A stretch of DNA of 64,000 bases from Microbacterium protaetiae (GTDB lineage Bacteria; Actinomycetota; Actinomycetes; Actinomycetales; Microbacteriaceae). Location: contig NZ_CP035494.1 of NCBI RefSeq assembly GCF_004135285.1, positions 2,418,001-2,482,000 on the forward strand, in the 5' to 3' direction. The position numbers and the translations under genes are program-made. The notes beneath the pieces are model-generated. The model did no database searches, was not told the origin of the DNA, and saw only the letters and a list, made by a program, of their open reading frames with translations. Of the stretch, positions 1 to 8,524 are shown in pieces (positions within the stretch are counted from its first letter, which is position 1; each line of letters opens with the position of its first letter).

Positions 1-288
1 ATCGCCACGTTCCGTGATGAAGACGAGGCGGTGCGCCTGGCCAACGACACCCAGTTCGGTCTTGTCTCGTACGTGTTCACCGAGGACCTTGCACGCGGAC
101 ACCGCATGATCGACCGTCTCGAGTCGGGGATGATGGGCCTGAACGTCGGCGTGATCTCCAATGCCGCCGCACCCTTCGGCGGGGTGAAGCAGTCGGGGCT
201 CGGGCGCGAGGGCGGCGCCGAGGGCATCCACGAGTATCTGTCCACGAAGTACACGATGATCCCCGTCGACCCGGGAATCCCGTCATGA
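1..288 (+). CDS. Aldehyde dehydrogenase, C-terminal fragment (GabD-like)
   Basis: This is the last 95 codons of an aldehyde dehydrogenase that begins upstream of the window; the frame is open from base 1. It holds the family's C-terminal signatures: ANDTQFGL, a SGMMGLN stretch, and PFGGVKQSGLGREGG, which closes over the active site. The ending, with a KYTMI motif, resembles NAD(P)-dependent succinate-semialdehyde dehydrogenase of the GabD type, which oxidises succinate semialdehyde to succinate. The catalytic Cys and Glu lie outside the window, so the substrate cannot be judged. Its stop overlaps the next start (ATGA), so the two dehydrogenases are translationally coupled. Confidence 0.85.
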   Translation: MATFRDEDEAVRLANDTQFGLVSYVFTEDLARGHRMIDRLESGMMGLNVGVISNAAAPFGGVKQSGLGREGGAEGIHEYLSTKYTMIPVDPGIPS

Positions 289-1649
289 CCGACTACGCCG
301 TCGTCAATCCCGCCACCGGCGAGACCCTTGCCACCTACGACACTTTCACCGATGCCCAGGTCGATGCGGCTGTCGCATCGGCGGATGCCGCCTTCCGCGC
401 CTGGTCGCGCACGCCGGTGGCCGAGCGGGCCGCAGCGGTGCGTCGCATCGCGCAGATGCATCGCGATCGTCGTGACGAGTTCGCCGACATCATCGTGCGT
501 GAGATGGGCAAACCGCGCACGGCGGCGCTCGGCGAGGTCGATTTCGCGGCCGACATCATCGAGTACTACGCCGATCACGCCGACCAGATCACCGCCGATC
601 GGCCGATCGACATCGTCGGGGACGGGTCCGCGGTCATCCGGCGGTCGCCCCTCGGTGTGTTGCTGGGCATCATGCCGTGGAACTTCCCCGCCTACCAGGT
701 GGCGCGCTTCGCGGCGCCCAACCTCGTGCTCGGCAACACGATCCTCCTCAAGCATGCGCCGCAGTGTCCGCAGTCGGCGGCGCTGCTCGAGGAGATCTAC
801 GAGGCGGCGGGACTGCCCGCCGGCGGGTATGTCAACGTGTATGCGAGCAACGAACAGGCCGCCCGCATCATCGCCGACCCGCGTGTGCAGGGCGTGTCGG
901 TGACCGGTTCGGAGCGCGCAGGTGCTGCCGTGGCCGAGGCGGCCGGCCGCCATCTGAAGAAGGTCGCACTCGAACTGGGCGGTTCAGACCCCTTCCTCGT
1001 GCTGTCCACCGACGATCTCGACGCGACGGTGCAGGCTGCCGTCGACGCGCGGCTCGACAACAACGGGCAGAGCTGCAACGGCGCCAAGCGGTTCATCGTC
1101 GTCGACGAGCTTTACGACGACTTCGTGCAGCGTTTCACCGCCGCGATGGGCCGCATCGAGGCATCCGACCCGACATCCGACGACACGGTCCTCGGGCCGC
1201 TGTCATCCGAAGCGGCAGCCGCGCGCCTGCAGGAGCAGATCGACGGCGCGCTCGCGCAGGGAGCCACGCTGCTGCTGGGCGGTCAGCGAACGGGTACCTA
1301 CTTCCCGCCCACTGTGCTGGCCGATGTCACGCCCGAGATGGACGTATATCGGCAGGAGCTGTTCGGCCCGGCTGCGGTGGTCTACCGGGTCGCCGGTGAA
1401 GACGAGGCCGTCGCGCTGGCCAACGACACGCCGTTCGGCCTCGGTTCGTACGTGTTCACGACCGACCCCGAGCAGGCCCAGCGCGTGGCCGACGGCATCA
1501 GCGCCGGCATGGTCTATGTGAACCTCGTGCTCGCCGACAGCCCGGAACTGCCCTTCGGCGGGGTCAAGCGCAGCGGCACCTCGCGTGAACTGGGACTGTT
1601 GGCGGCCGACGAGTTCGTCAACAAGAAGCTCGTGCGCGTCGGCCCATAG
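285..1649 (+). CDS. NAD(P)-dependent aldehyde dehydrogenase, succinate-semialdehyde type
   Basis: The 454-residue protein is full length for a short-form succinate-semialdehyde dehydrogenase such as mycobacterial GabD1. Visible motifs in order are the substrate and cofactor segment MPWNFP (Asn about 133), SVTGSERAG, LELGGSDPF with the general base Glu about 230, and NNGQSCNGAKRF with the nucleophile Cys about 264. The C-terminal LPFGGVKRSGTSREL follows. It starts in a 4-bp ATGA overlap with another aldehyde dehydrogenase, so two paralogues are made from one transcript, probably for successive or alternative aldehydes in amine or GABA breakdown. The exact aldehyde is not shown by the sequence. 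Confidence 0.9.
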   Translation: MTDYAVVNPATGETLATYDTFTDAQVDAAVASADAAFRAWSRTPVAERAAAVRRIAQMHRDRRDEFADIIVREMGKPRTAALGEVDFAADIIEYYADHADQITADRPIDIVGDGSAVIRRSPLGVLLGIMPWNFPAYQVARFAAPNLVLGNTILLKHAPQCPQSAALLEEIYEAAGLPAGGYVNVYASNEQAARIIADPRVQGVSVTGSERAGAAVAEAAGRHLKKVALELGGSDPFLVLSTDDLDATVQAAVDARLDNNGQSCNGAKRFIVVDELYDDFVQRFTAAMGRIEASDPTSDDTVLGPLSSEAAAARLQEQIDGALAQGATLLLGGQRTGTYFPPTVLADVTPEMDVYRQELFGPAAVVYRVAGEDEAVALANDTPFGLGSYVFTTDPEQAQRVADGISAGMVYVNLVLADSPELPFGGVKRSGTSRELGLLAADEFVNKKLVRVGP

Positions 1650-1863
1650 CCGAGTGTTCTCGTGGGGTGCCTGAGCCGGCGGATGCCGCAGCTTCGGCGA
1701 ATCGCCCGAGACTGCGGTCCGGTTCGCGCCCCGCGAGGGCATGCCCTACACTGGAGGGGCAGCTGAAACTGCATTCTTTCGCCGTGCCCGGGTTCTCGGG
1801 CAGACCCCACGTTCACGGACACGGTGCAGGATTGCGGTCGCAGCGAGATCCTTCCGGGTCTCT

Positions 1864-1936
<73 letters not shown>

Positions 1937-1982
1937 CGCGTCAGCGCATGCTGGCAATACGAAGACGATTCAGGTGGAGTCG

Positions 1983-2252
1983 ATGGTCCAGGACGAGCCG
2001 AACGGCGAGATCGTCGCCGCAAGCGACCGGCCGCGCGAGAAGAAGCCCAACTTCTTCCAGCGCATCGCCATCTTCATCCGCCAGGTCTTCGCCGAACTTC
2101 GCAAGGTCGTCACGCCGACCCGCCAGGAGCTGGGCAAGTACTCGCTGGTCTCGCTGGGATTCGTCGTCGTGATGATGGCCATCGTCTACGGACTCGACGT
2201 GCTGTTCGTCTGGATGGTCAATTGGGTGTTCGGCACCCCGGGTGGCGCGTGA
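1983..2252 (+). CDS. secE: Preprotein translocase subunit SecE
   Basis: The 89-residue single-span membrane protein has the SecE signature: an amphipathic segment [20 protein letters not shown] followed by VVTPTRQEL and one hydrophobic transmembrane helix (about residues 53-80). SecE clamps SecY in the Sec translocon. The ATG at 1983 gives the usual start (MVQDEP). A GTG at 1974 in the same frame would add three residues, but the purine-rich AGGTGGAG at 1972-1979 is better read as the ribosome binding site. The gene lies between tRNA-Trp and nusG. Confidence 0.95.
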   Translation: MVQDEPNGEIVAASDRPREKKPNFFQRIAIFIRQVFAELRKVVTPTRQELGKYSLVSLGFVVVMMAIVYGLDVLFVWMVNWVFGTPGGA

Positions 2253-2301
2253 TCCGCGCGTGACGCGCGGTTCCCGGCCCCTATCAACGGAAGAGAATCA
2301 A

Positions 2302-3387
2302 GTGCCAGACAGATACACCGACGACGCCGATTGGGCGACCGCCGCCGAGCAGTCCAGCGAGGACGACGAGGCGCAGGACGGCCCCGTGCTTGAGGCGCAG
2401 CAGCGCTCGGCCGACGCCGCGGAGCACACCGCTCTCCATGTCGAGGAGGAGAGCGACGACGACGGCGCAGACGACGAACTCGACGACATCGACATCGAAG
2501 ACCCGGAGGCGGACGCGATCGTGAACGACGCACTGCACATCGACGAGACGGCCGAGGCCGAGGCTGCGGCCGAAGTGCTCACCGACGACGCCGCAGACGA
2601 GCAGCAGCGCCGCGCCGCTGAGGCTGACGACGAGGTGGCCCCGTACGATGGGCCCGACGTGAACGGCGAAGAAGACCGCCCGGTTCTCGACGAGGAATTC
2701 GTCGACGAGGTGGATGCCGCATCAGCGGTGGTCGACGAGGCCGAAGAAGACGCCGCTGACGAGGAAGACCCCTACGAGGCCTTCCGTGCCGAGCTGCGTT
2801 CGCTGCCGGGAAAGTGGTATGTCATCCACTCGTACGCCGGCTTCGAGCGCAAGGTGAAGGCCAACATCGAGCAGCGCAAGTCGACGCTCGAGGTCGAAGA
2901 CGACATCTACCAGATCGAGGTCCCCATGGAGGACGTCGTCGAGATCAAGAACGGGCAGCGCAAGATGGTCACGCGCGTCCGGATTCCCGGCTACGTGCTC
3001 GTGCGCATGGAGCTCAACGAAGACACCTGGTCGGTCGTGCGGCACACGCCCGGTGTGACCGGCTTCGTCGGCAACGCGCACAACCCCACGCCGCTGCGCT
3101 TCGAAGAGGCCTTCACGATGCTGAAGTCGCTCGTCGAGGTCAAGGAGGTCGCTCCGGCCAAGGGCGCCGCTGCCAAGGGCGGTCAGGCCGCTGCGCGCGT
3201 CATCCCCGCCGAGATCGACTTCGAGGTCGGCGAGACCATCACGATCAAGGACGGCTCGTTCGCGGGCCTGCCGGGCACGATCAGCGAGATCAAGCCCGAG
3301 AGCGGCAAGCTCACCGTGCTGGTCTCGCTGTTCGAGCGCGAGACCCCGGTCGAGCTGAGCTTCGACCAGGTCACAAAGATGTTGTAG
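2302..3387 (+). CDS. nusG: Transcription termination/antitermination protein NusG with a long acidic N-terminal extension
   Basis: The C-terminal half is canonical NusG. The NGN domain (about residues 168-285, starting [13 protein letters not shown]) binds RNA polymerase, and a KOW domain (about 310-361, [19 protein letters not shown]) contacts Rho or ribosomal protein S10. About 165 residues of Asp/Glu/Ala-rich, low-complexity sequence precede the NGN domain, making this protein (361 residues) about twice the E. coli length. Actinobacterial NusG proteins often carry such a tail. The chosen GTG start has GGAAGAGAA upstream; the frame stays open further upstream to 2242, but no better start is seen. 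Confidence 0.95.
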   Translation: MPDRYTDDADWATAAEQSSEDDEAQDGPVLEAQQRSADAAEHTALHVEEESDDDGADDELDDIDIEDPEADAIVNDALHIDETAEAEAAAEVLTDDAADEQQRRAAEADDEVAPYDGPDVNGEEDRPVLDEEFVDEVDAASAVVDEAEEDAADEEDPYEAFRAELRSLPGKWYVIHSYAGFERKVKANIEQRKSTLEVEDDIYQIEVPMEDVVEIKNGQRKMVTRVRIPGYVLVRMELNEDTWSVVRHTPGVTGFVGNAHNPTPLRFEEAFTMLKSLVEVKEVAPAKGAAAKGGQAAARVIPAEIDFEVGETITIKDGSFAGLPGTISEIKPESGKLTVLVSLFERETPVELSFDQVTKML

Positions 3388-3480
3388 CGGCTCGAAGCCC
3401 CACAGACACCGCACCCCGGAACCGCCGGGTCTGCGGGAGAGCGGATGCCTCGCGGCATCCGATTCGTTGAAAGGAAAGAA

Positions 3481-3912
3481 ATGGCACCGAAGAAGAAGGT
3501 GACCGGCCTGATCAAGCTTCAGATCAACGCCGGTGCAGCCAACCCGGCGCCGCCGATCGGGCCCGCGCTCGGTCAGCATGGCGTCAACATCATGGAGTTC
3601 TGCAAGGCGTACAACGCGGCGACCGAGTCGCAGCGCGGCAACGTCATCCCCGTGGAGATCACCGTCTACGAGGACCGCAGCTTCACGTTCGTTCTGAAGA
3701 CCCCGCCGGCCGCCGAGCTCATCAAGAAGGCCGCAGGCGTGGCGAAGGGCTCGTCCGTTCCGCACACCGACAAGGTCGGCAAGCTCACCAAGGAGCAGGT
3801 CCGACAGATCGCCGAGACCAAGCAGCCCGACCTGAACGCGAACGACATCGAGGCAGCCTCGAAGATCATCGCCGGCACCGCCCGTTCCATGGGCATCACG
3901 GTCGAGGACTGA
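3481..3912 (+). CDS. rplK: 50S ribosomal protein L11
   Basis: The 143-residue protein starts [18 protein letters not shown] and carries the L11 signature [20 protein letters not shown], plus the C-terminal rRNA-binding domain ending GTARSMGI. L11 binds 23S rRNA at the GTPase-associated centre. The start has a strong site, GAAAGGAAAG, directly upstream. The frame is open back to 3445, but that stretch looks like leader. It sits 93 nt after nusG and 14 nt before rplA. Confidence 0.98.
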   Translation: MAPKKKVTGLIKLQINAGAANPAPPIGPALGQHGVNIMEFCKAYNAATESQRGNVIPVEITVYEDRSFTFVLKTPPAAELIKKAAGVAKGSSVPHTDKVGKLTKEQVRQIAETKQPDLNANDIEAASKIIAGTARSMGITVED

Positions 3913-3926
3913 GGGGAGTAACGAAC

Positions 3927-4616
3927 ATGGCTACCAAGTCCAAGGCCTACAAGGCCGCCGCTGAGAAGGTCGGCACCGACAAGTTCTACACGCCCACCGA
4001 GGCCGTCGCGCTCGCGAAGGAGACCGGGTCGAAGAAGTTCGACTCGACCGTCGAGGTCGCCCTCAAGCTCTCGGTCGACCCGCGCAAGGCTGACCAGATG
4101 GTGCGCGGCACCGTCATGCTGCCGCACGGCACGGGCAAGACCGCCCGCGTCATCGTGTTCGCCAACGGTCCGGCCGCCGAGGCGGCCATCGCCGCCGGCG
4201 CCGATGAGGTCGGCAGCACCGAGCTCATCGAGAAGGTCGCCGCCGGCTGGACCGACTTCGACGCGGCCGTGGCCACCCCCGAGCTCATGGGCCAGGTTGG
4301 TCGTCTCGGCAAGGTGCTGGGCCCCCGCGGCCTGATGCCGAACCCGAAGACCGGCACCGTGACCCCCAACCCGGCCAAGGCCGTTGAGGAGATCAAGGGC
4401 GGCAAGATCGAGTTCCGCGTCGACAAGCACGCCAACGTGCACTTCATCGTCGGCAAGGCCTCGTTCACTGCCGAGCAGCTTGACGAGAACCTGAAGACCG
4501 CGCTCGAAGAGATCGTGCGTCTCAAGCCCGCCAGCTCGAAGGGCCGCTACATCCAGAAGGGCGCCGTGTCGACCACGTTCGGCCCCGGCATCCCGCTGGA
4601 CGTCAACGCCATCTGA
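3927..4616 (+). CDS. rplA: 50S ribosomal protein L1
   Basis: The 229-residue protein has the usual length and motifs of L1: [24 protein letters not shown], the signature [21 protein letters not shown], and a C-terminal [19 protein letters not shown]1 forms the mobile stalk at the ribosomal E site and in many bacteria represses its own rplKA mRNA. A GGGGAG site precedes the ATG. It is the last gene of the secE-nusG-rplK-rplA cluster and is followed at once by a terminator. Confidence 0.98.
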   Translation: MATKSKAYKAAAEKVGTDKFYTPTEAVALAKETGSKKFDSTVEVALKLSVDPRKADQMVRGTVMLPHGTGKTARVIVFANGPAAEAAIAAGADEVGSTELIEKVAAGWTDFDAAVATPELMGQVGRLGKVLGPRGLMPNPKTGTVTPNPAKAVEEIKGGKIEFRVDKHANVHFIVGKASFTAEQLDENLKTALEEIVRLKPASSKGRYIQKGAVSTTFGPGIPLDVNAI

Positions 4617-4630
4617 GCCTGACGCTCACG

Positions 4631-4658
4631 AAGGACCCCGCCTCACGGTGGGGTCCTT
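4631..4658 (+). terminator. Hairpin terminator after rplA
   Basis: A 12-bp stem (4631-4642 with 4647-4658, one G-T pair) closes a TCAC loop. No long T run follows, as is common for actinobacterial hairpins. It ends the ribosomal protein cluster 15 nt after the rplA stop. Confidence 0.8.
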
Positions 4659-4662
4659 CGTC

Positions 4663-4687
4663 GTTGCCGGCAACAGTGCGTAACGCA
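4663..4687 (+). promoter_or_regulatory. Two adjacent palindromes upstream of the amino acid importer
   Basis: GTTGCCGGCAAC (4663-4674) is a perfect 12-bp palindrome. Three bases later comes TGCGT-A-ACGCA (4677-4687), also perfect. Both lie about 100 nt before the solute-binding protein start and may be operators. No regulator gene is adjacent, so the binding protein is unknown. Confidence 0.4.
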
Positions 4688-4779
4688 TGTGCCGAGAGAA
4701 CGCGGCGCGTGCTGTACTGAGTCGTCGCCGTGGTCCACCCCGCCACGCAGCGTTCACACGCCCCATACGAAGGAACCGC

Positions 4780-5586
4780 ATGTCTCGTCGCTCGATCCTG
4801 GCCGCCACCCTCGCCGTCACCGCAGCGCTTGCGCTCAGCGCGTGCAGCACCTCGGCTACTCCGGCGTCCTCGGCAGCCGCCGGTGGCGAAGATCTCGGCC
4901 TCGTGAAGGCCGGCACCCTCACCGTCGCGACCGAGGGCACGTACCGCCCGTTCAGCTACCACGACGAGTCGGGCAAGCTCGTCGGCTTCGACGTCGAGAT
5001 CGCTGAGGCGGTCGCCAAGAAGCTGGGCCTGAAGGTCTCTTTCCAAGAAACCCAGTGGGACGCGATCTTCGCCGGCCTGGATGCCGGCCGATTCGACCTG
5101 ATCGCGAATCAGGTGTCGATCAACGCCGAACGCGAGGCGAAGTACCTCTTCAGCGAGCCGTACACCGTCTCGCCGGGCGTCATCATCGTGAAAGACACCG
5201 ACGACTCGATCTCGAGCTTCGACGACCTCAAGGGCAAGACCACGGCGCAGTCGCTCACCAGCAACTGGTACGAGCTGGCGCAGGACCACGGCGCGAAGGT
5301 AGAAGCGGTCGAAGGGTGGGCGCAGGCGGTTTCACTGCTCGAGCAGGGCCGCGTGGACGCGACGATCAACGACAAGCTGACCTATCTCGACTACGTGAAC
5401 ACCAAGGGGTCCACCGGTCTGAAGATCGCGGCTGAGACCGACGACCCCGCAAAGAGCGCGTTCGCCCTCACGAAGAAGAAGACGGCGCTGGTCGATGCCA
5501 TTGATGATGCGCTCACCGAACTGCGCGCCGACGGCACGCTGACCACGATCAGCAAGAAGTACTTCGGCACCGACGTCACCCAGTGA
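4780..5586 (+). CDS. Amino acid ABC transporter substrate-binding lipoprotein
   Basis: This is a 268-residue family 3 solute-binding protein. A signal peptide ends in a lipobox LSAC with the lipidated Cys at residue 22. The mature part has the family features GTLTVATEGTYRPFSYHD, GFDVEIAEAVAKKLG and FDLIANQVSIN, a pattern shared with cystine- and polar amino acid-binding proteins (FliY-like). It would sit lipid-anchored outside the membrane and deliver substrate to the permease 73 nt downstream. GAAGGAACC lies before the ATG; the frame is open to 4687 but that part is not signal-like. The substrate is inferred only as a polar amino acid, possibly cystine. Confidence 0.92.
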   Translation: MSRRSILAATLAVTAALALSACSTSATPASSAAAGGEDLGLVKAGTLTVATEGTYRPFSYHDESGKLVGFDVEIAEAVAKKLGLKVSFQETQWDAIFAGLDAGRFDLIANQVSINAEREAKYLFSEPYTVSPGVIIVKDTDDSISSFDDLKGKTTAQSLTSNWYELAQDHGAKVEAVEGWAQAVSLLEQGRVDATINDKLTYLDYVNTKGSTGLKIAAETDDPAKSAFALTKKKTALVDAIDDALTELRADGTLTTISKKYFGTDVTQ

Positions 5587-5659
5587 GGCGTATCCCGCTC
5601 GAGCCGGCCGACGGCCGTCTCGCAGAGAGCGGGTCTGACGTGAGGCGAAGGGAGTGCCC

Positions 5660-6325
5660 GTGAACGATACCTGGAAGCTGGTTCTTGACTCGTTCTGGCC
5701 GCTCGTCCTCGCCGGTCTGCGCGGCACCATCCCGCTGGCACTGGCGTCGTTCGCGATCGGCCTCGTGCTCGCGCTGGGGATCGCGCTCATGCGCATTTCG
5801 ACGAATCCGGTCGTGTCTGGTATTGCACGACTGTACGTCTCGGTGATCCGCGGCACCCCGCTGCTGGTGCAGCTGTTCGTGATCTTCTACGGGCTGCCGC
5901 AGCTGGACATCCGCATCGATCCCTGGCCAGCGGCGATCATCGCGTTCTCGGTGAATGTGGGCGGCTACGCAGCCGAGGTCATTCGCGCCGCGATCCTCTC
6001 CGTTCCCAAGGGCCAGTGGGAAGCGGGCTTCATCGTCGGCCTTTCGCGAACGAAGACGCTGCAGCGCATCATCCTTCCGCAGGCCGCGCGCGTCTCGGTT
6101 CCGCCGCTGTCGAACACCTTCATCTCGCTCGTGAAGGACACATCGCTCGCCTCGCTCATCCTCGTCACCGAGCTGTTCCGCGTCGCGCAGAACATCGCGG
6201 CATTCTCGTACGAGTTCATGATCGTCTATCTGGAGGCCGCGTTTATCTACTGGATCTTCTGTCTTGTGCTCTCGACCGGGCAGAGCGCGCTGGAGAAGAG
6301 GCTGGATCGTCATGGCGCACACTGA
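5660..6325 (+). CDS. Amino acid ABC transporter permease
   Basis: The 221-residue protein has the HisM/GlnP-type permease fold with about five transmembrane segments. The ATPase-contacting EAA-like loop reads WEAGFIVGLSRTKTLQRIILPQA. The GTG at 5660 is preferred because AAGGGAG (5648-5654) lies five bases upstream; a GTG at 5654 overlaps that site. It follows the binding protein and overlaps the ATPase gene by 14 bp, so the three form one operon. It probably acts as a homodimer. Confidence 0.92.
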   Translation: MNDTWKLVLDSFWPLVLAGLRGTIPLALASFAIGLVLALGIALMRISTNPVVSGIARLYVSVIRGTPLLVQLFVIFYGLPQLDIRIDPWPAAIIAFSVNVGGYAAEVIRAAILSVPKGQWEAGFIVGLSRTKTLQRIILPQAARVSVPPLSNTFISLVKDTSLASLILVTELFRVAQNIAAFSYEFMIVYLEAAFIYWIFCLVLSTGQSALEKRLDRHGAH

Positions 6326-7085
6326 GGAACCGCTGCTGCGCGTCAGCGGAATCACGAAGAGCTTCGGCGACAATCGCGTGCTCGACGGTGTCGACTTCGA
6401 AGTTGGGCGCGGCGAGGTCGTCTGCCTAATCGGACCGAGCGGTTCGGGAAAGACGACCGTCCTGCGCTCGCTCAACGCCCTCGAGACGCCTGATGCCGGC
6501 GTCCTCGAGTTCGCGGGAGGGCAGCGCATCGACTTCGGCGCGCGGCAGTCCAAGCAGCAACGAGCAGCCCTCCGCGACCGCTCGGCGATGGTGTTCCAGC
6601 ACCACAATCTCTTTCCGCACCTCACGGTGCTCGAGAACGTCATCGAGGGTCCCGTGCGTGCACACGGTGTCGCGAAAGTCACCGCCGTCACCGACGCCGA
6701 ACGACTTCTCGACAGGGTTGGGCTGAGTGCGAAGCGCGATGCCTATCCGCACCAGCTGTCAGGCGGCCAGCAGCAGCGCGTCGGCATCGTCCGTGCCCTT
6801 GCACTCCAGCCCGACCTGCTGCTGTTCGATGAGCCGACCAGCGCACTGGACCCGGAGCTGGTCGGTGAAGTGCTGATTGTGCTCAAAGAGCTTGCCGATG
6901 AGGGCTGGACGATGGTGATCGTCACCCATGAGCTGGGTTTCGCGCGGCGCGTGGCCGATGAGGTGCTGTTCTTCGATGGCGGCGTCATCGTCGAGCGCGG
7001 CGCGCCGAAGCAGTTGTTCGCACAGCCCCGTAACGAGCGCACCCGCCGGTTCCTCGACCGCATTCTGCGGCCGTTGGACGAGTGA
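6312..7085 (+). CDS. Amino acid ABC transporter ATP-binding protein
   Basis: The 257-residue ATPase shows Walker A GPSGSGKTT, Q-loop VFQHHNLFPHLTV, signature LSGGQQQRVGIVRAL, Walker B LLLFDEPTSALDP and the switch His in VTHELGFA. This is the GlnQ/HisP arrangement for polar amino acid importers. It starts inside the permease gene, which implies translational coupling. The protein acts on the cytoplasmic face of the importer. Confidence 0.94.
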   Translation: MAHTEEPLLRVSGITKSFGDNRVLDGVDFEVGRGEVVCLIGPSGSGKTTVLRSLNALETPDAGVLEFAGGQRIDFGARQSKQQRAALRDRSAMVFQHHNLFPHLTVLENVIEGPVRAHGVAKVTAVTDAERLLDRVGLSAKRDAYPHQLSGGQQQRVGIVRALALQPDLLLFDEPTSALDPELVGEVLIVLKELADEGWTMVIVTHELGFARRVADEVLFFDGGVIVERGAPKQLFAQPRNERTRRFLDRILRPLDE

Positions 7086-7143
7086 CATCGCGTGCGGCGC
7101 GGAACACGGTGCGTGCTGCGGGATGCCGCTGACGGTGCCGCCC

Positions 7144-7419
7144 TCACACGGTTGTTCGCACCTCGAACCCGCGCGAGCCAGTTGGCGCGGCATCGGTCAC
7201 TCGGGCGTCGGTGACGCGAGACCCGGGTGGGCCCTCGGCCATCCAGGCCAGCACGCTGTCGACTTGCTCGTCGGTGCCCTCGAGCTCGGCCTCCACCGTG
7301 CCGTCGCGGCGGTTGCGCACCCAGCCCGCGACGCCGGCCTCGGCTGCCTCCAAGCGCAGGGTGTATCGGTAGCCGACGCCCTGCACTTCTCCCGAGACGA
7401 TGACATGAACGCGCCGCAT
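7144..7419 (-). CDS. acyP: Acylphosphatase
   Basis: The 91-residue protein starts MRRVHVIVSGEVQGVGYRYT. The family signature G-x-VQGVGYR carries the phosphate-binding Arg, and GWVRNRRDGTVEAELEG carries the catalytic Asn. It hydrolyses carboxyl-phosphate bonds of small acyl phosphates in the cytoplasm. The ATG at 7419 is chosen over an upstream in-frame ATG because the signature strand begins there and CACGAT lies exactly six bases before it, a leaderless layout. Confidence 0.93.
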   Translation of the reverse strand: MRRVHVIVSGEVQGVGYRYTLRLEAAEAGVAGWVRNRRDGTVEAELEGTDEQVDSVLAWMAEGPPGSRVTDARVTDAAPTGSRGFEVRTTV

Positions 7420-7444
7420 CCCTCCATCGTGCCAGGATGCCCTC
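7420..7444. promoter_or_regulatory. Very compact divergent promoter, acyP / DUF1801 gene
   Basis: Only 25 bp separate two divergent start codons. Minus-strand CACGAT (7431-7426) and plus-strand CAGGAT (7433-7438) each stand six bases from their own start, so both messages would be leaderless and the two -10 elements are one base apart. Confidence 0.45.
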
Positions 7445-7798
7445 ATGGGCACTATCGATGAGTATCTGGCCGGGCTCGAGCCTGCCGACGCCGCCGTGGT
7501 CGCGCAGATCTACCGGGTCGCCGCGGCGGCCATCGGCGAGACCGAGCAGGGTACCGGCTACGGCATGCCGGCGTTGACGTACCGGGGCAAGCCCTTGCTG
7601 TCGGTGATGCGCACGAAGAAACACATCGGTGTCTACCCGTTCAGCGGACGTGTACCTGAGGCGGTCGCCGCATCCCTCGGCGATGCGGAGTTCGACAAAG
7701 GCACTATCCGGTTCCAGCCCGAGAGCCCGCTCTCCGACGAAGCCGTGCGGGCGATCGTGGCCGCCCGCCAGGCTGAGATCGACGCGACGTCCCGGTAG
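7445..7798 (+). CDS. DUF1801 family protein
   Basis: The 117-residue protein fits the DUF1801/YdhG-like fold: IDEYLAGLEP at the start, then a central YGMPALTYRGKPLLSV and a HIGVYPF strand, and a C-terminal helix with LSDEAVRAIVAARQAEID. The family includes small proteins once called iron chaperones, but the biochemical role is not settled. It is transcribed divergently from acyP. Confidence 0.8.
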   Translation: MGTIDEYLAGLEPADAAVVAQIYRVAAAAIGETEQGTGYGMPALTYRGKPLLSVMRTKKHIGVYPFSGRVPEAVAASLGDAEFDKGTIRFQPESPLSDEAVRAIVAARQAEIDATSR

Positions 7799-7808
7799 GC
7801 CCACGCCT

Positions 7809-8453
7809 TCACGCCGATGCGATGAGCGAGGCGGCCAAGCCCAGCATCACGACACCGATCGCGGCATCCACGATCCGCCACGCGCGCGGCGTCGCCAGGC
7901 GACGCCCGAGAAGGCGCGCGCCGTATGCGAGGGCGAAGAACCAGAGGGCGCTGGCCAGCCCCGCACCCAGCGCGAACCACCAGCGGCCCTCGCCGTGCGT
8001 GTTGGCCACCGAACCCAACAGAAACACCGTGTCGAGATACACGTGCGGGTTCAACCAGGTCAGCGCGAGGCACGTCGCCACGACGGGGGCCACCGCGGTG
8101 CGCGTCGCGAGCGACGCGGTGCCTACCGCCGACGGCGGCCTACCGAGCGAGGCCTGCAGAGTCGCCCCGGAAGGACGGATGGCGCGCCGCAGCGCGAGAA
8201 CCCCGTATCCGACGAGGAACGCGGCGCCGACCCAGCGCACCGCCTCGACCAGCCCCGGCAGCGCACGCAACGCGAGGCCGACGCCAGAGACGCCCAGGAT
8301 GATCAGCAGCACATCAGAGGCTGTGCAGATGAGCGCCACCGTCAGCACGTGCTCGCGGCGCAGCCCCTGCCGCAGCACGAACATATTCTGTGCGCCAATG
8401 GCGACGATGAGCGAGAGGCCGAGACCGAGACCGGCGAGAACCGAGGTGAGCAC
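7809..8453 (-). CDS. lysE: LysE/ArgO family amino acid exporter
   Basis: The 214-residue membrane protein has six predicted transmembrane segments. Family motifs include SLIVAIGAQNMFVLRQGLRREH near the N terminus and LALTWLNPHVYLDTVFLLGS in the middle. Members export lysine and arginine when these accumulate. The start is GTG with TAACGT six bases upstream and GGAGGT directly before it. It is divergent from a LysR-type gene, exactly the arrangement of lysE-lysG in Corynebacterium and argO-argP in E. coli, which supports the substrate assignment. The two stops of this gene and the DUF1801 gene face each other 10 bp apart. Confidence 0.88.
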   Translation of the reverse strand: MLTSVLAGLGLGLSLIVAIGAQNMFVLRQGLRREHVLTVALICTASDVLLIILGVSGVGLALRALPGLVEAVRWVGAAFLVGYGVLALRRAIRPSGATLQASLGRPPSAVGTASLATRTAVAPVVATCLALTWLNPHVYLDTVFLLGSVANTHGEGRWWFALGAGLASALWFFALAYGARLLGRRLATPRAWRIVDAAIGVVMLGLAASLIASA

Positions 8454-8501
8454 ACCTCCACGTTATGAAGCGCCCCGTCTGAAGTACAGATGAAGAAGTT
8501 G

Positions 8502-8516
8502 ATGCACCATTAGCAT
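8502..8516. promoter_or_regulatory. Candidate LysR-type operator between lysE and its regulator
   Basis: ATGC-N7-GCAT (8502-8516) is an interrupted palindrome that contains the T-N11-A pattern typical of LysR regulators (T 8503, A 8515). It ends nine bases before the regulator's start and lies in the 71-bp divergent gap. Confidence 0.45.
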
Positions 8517-8524
8517 GGCTTACG

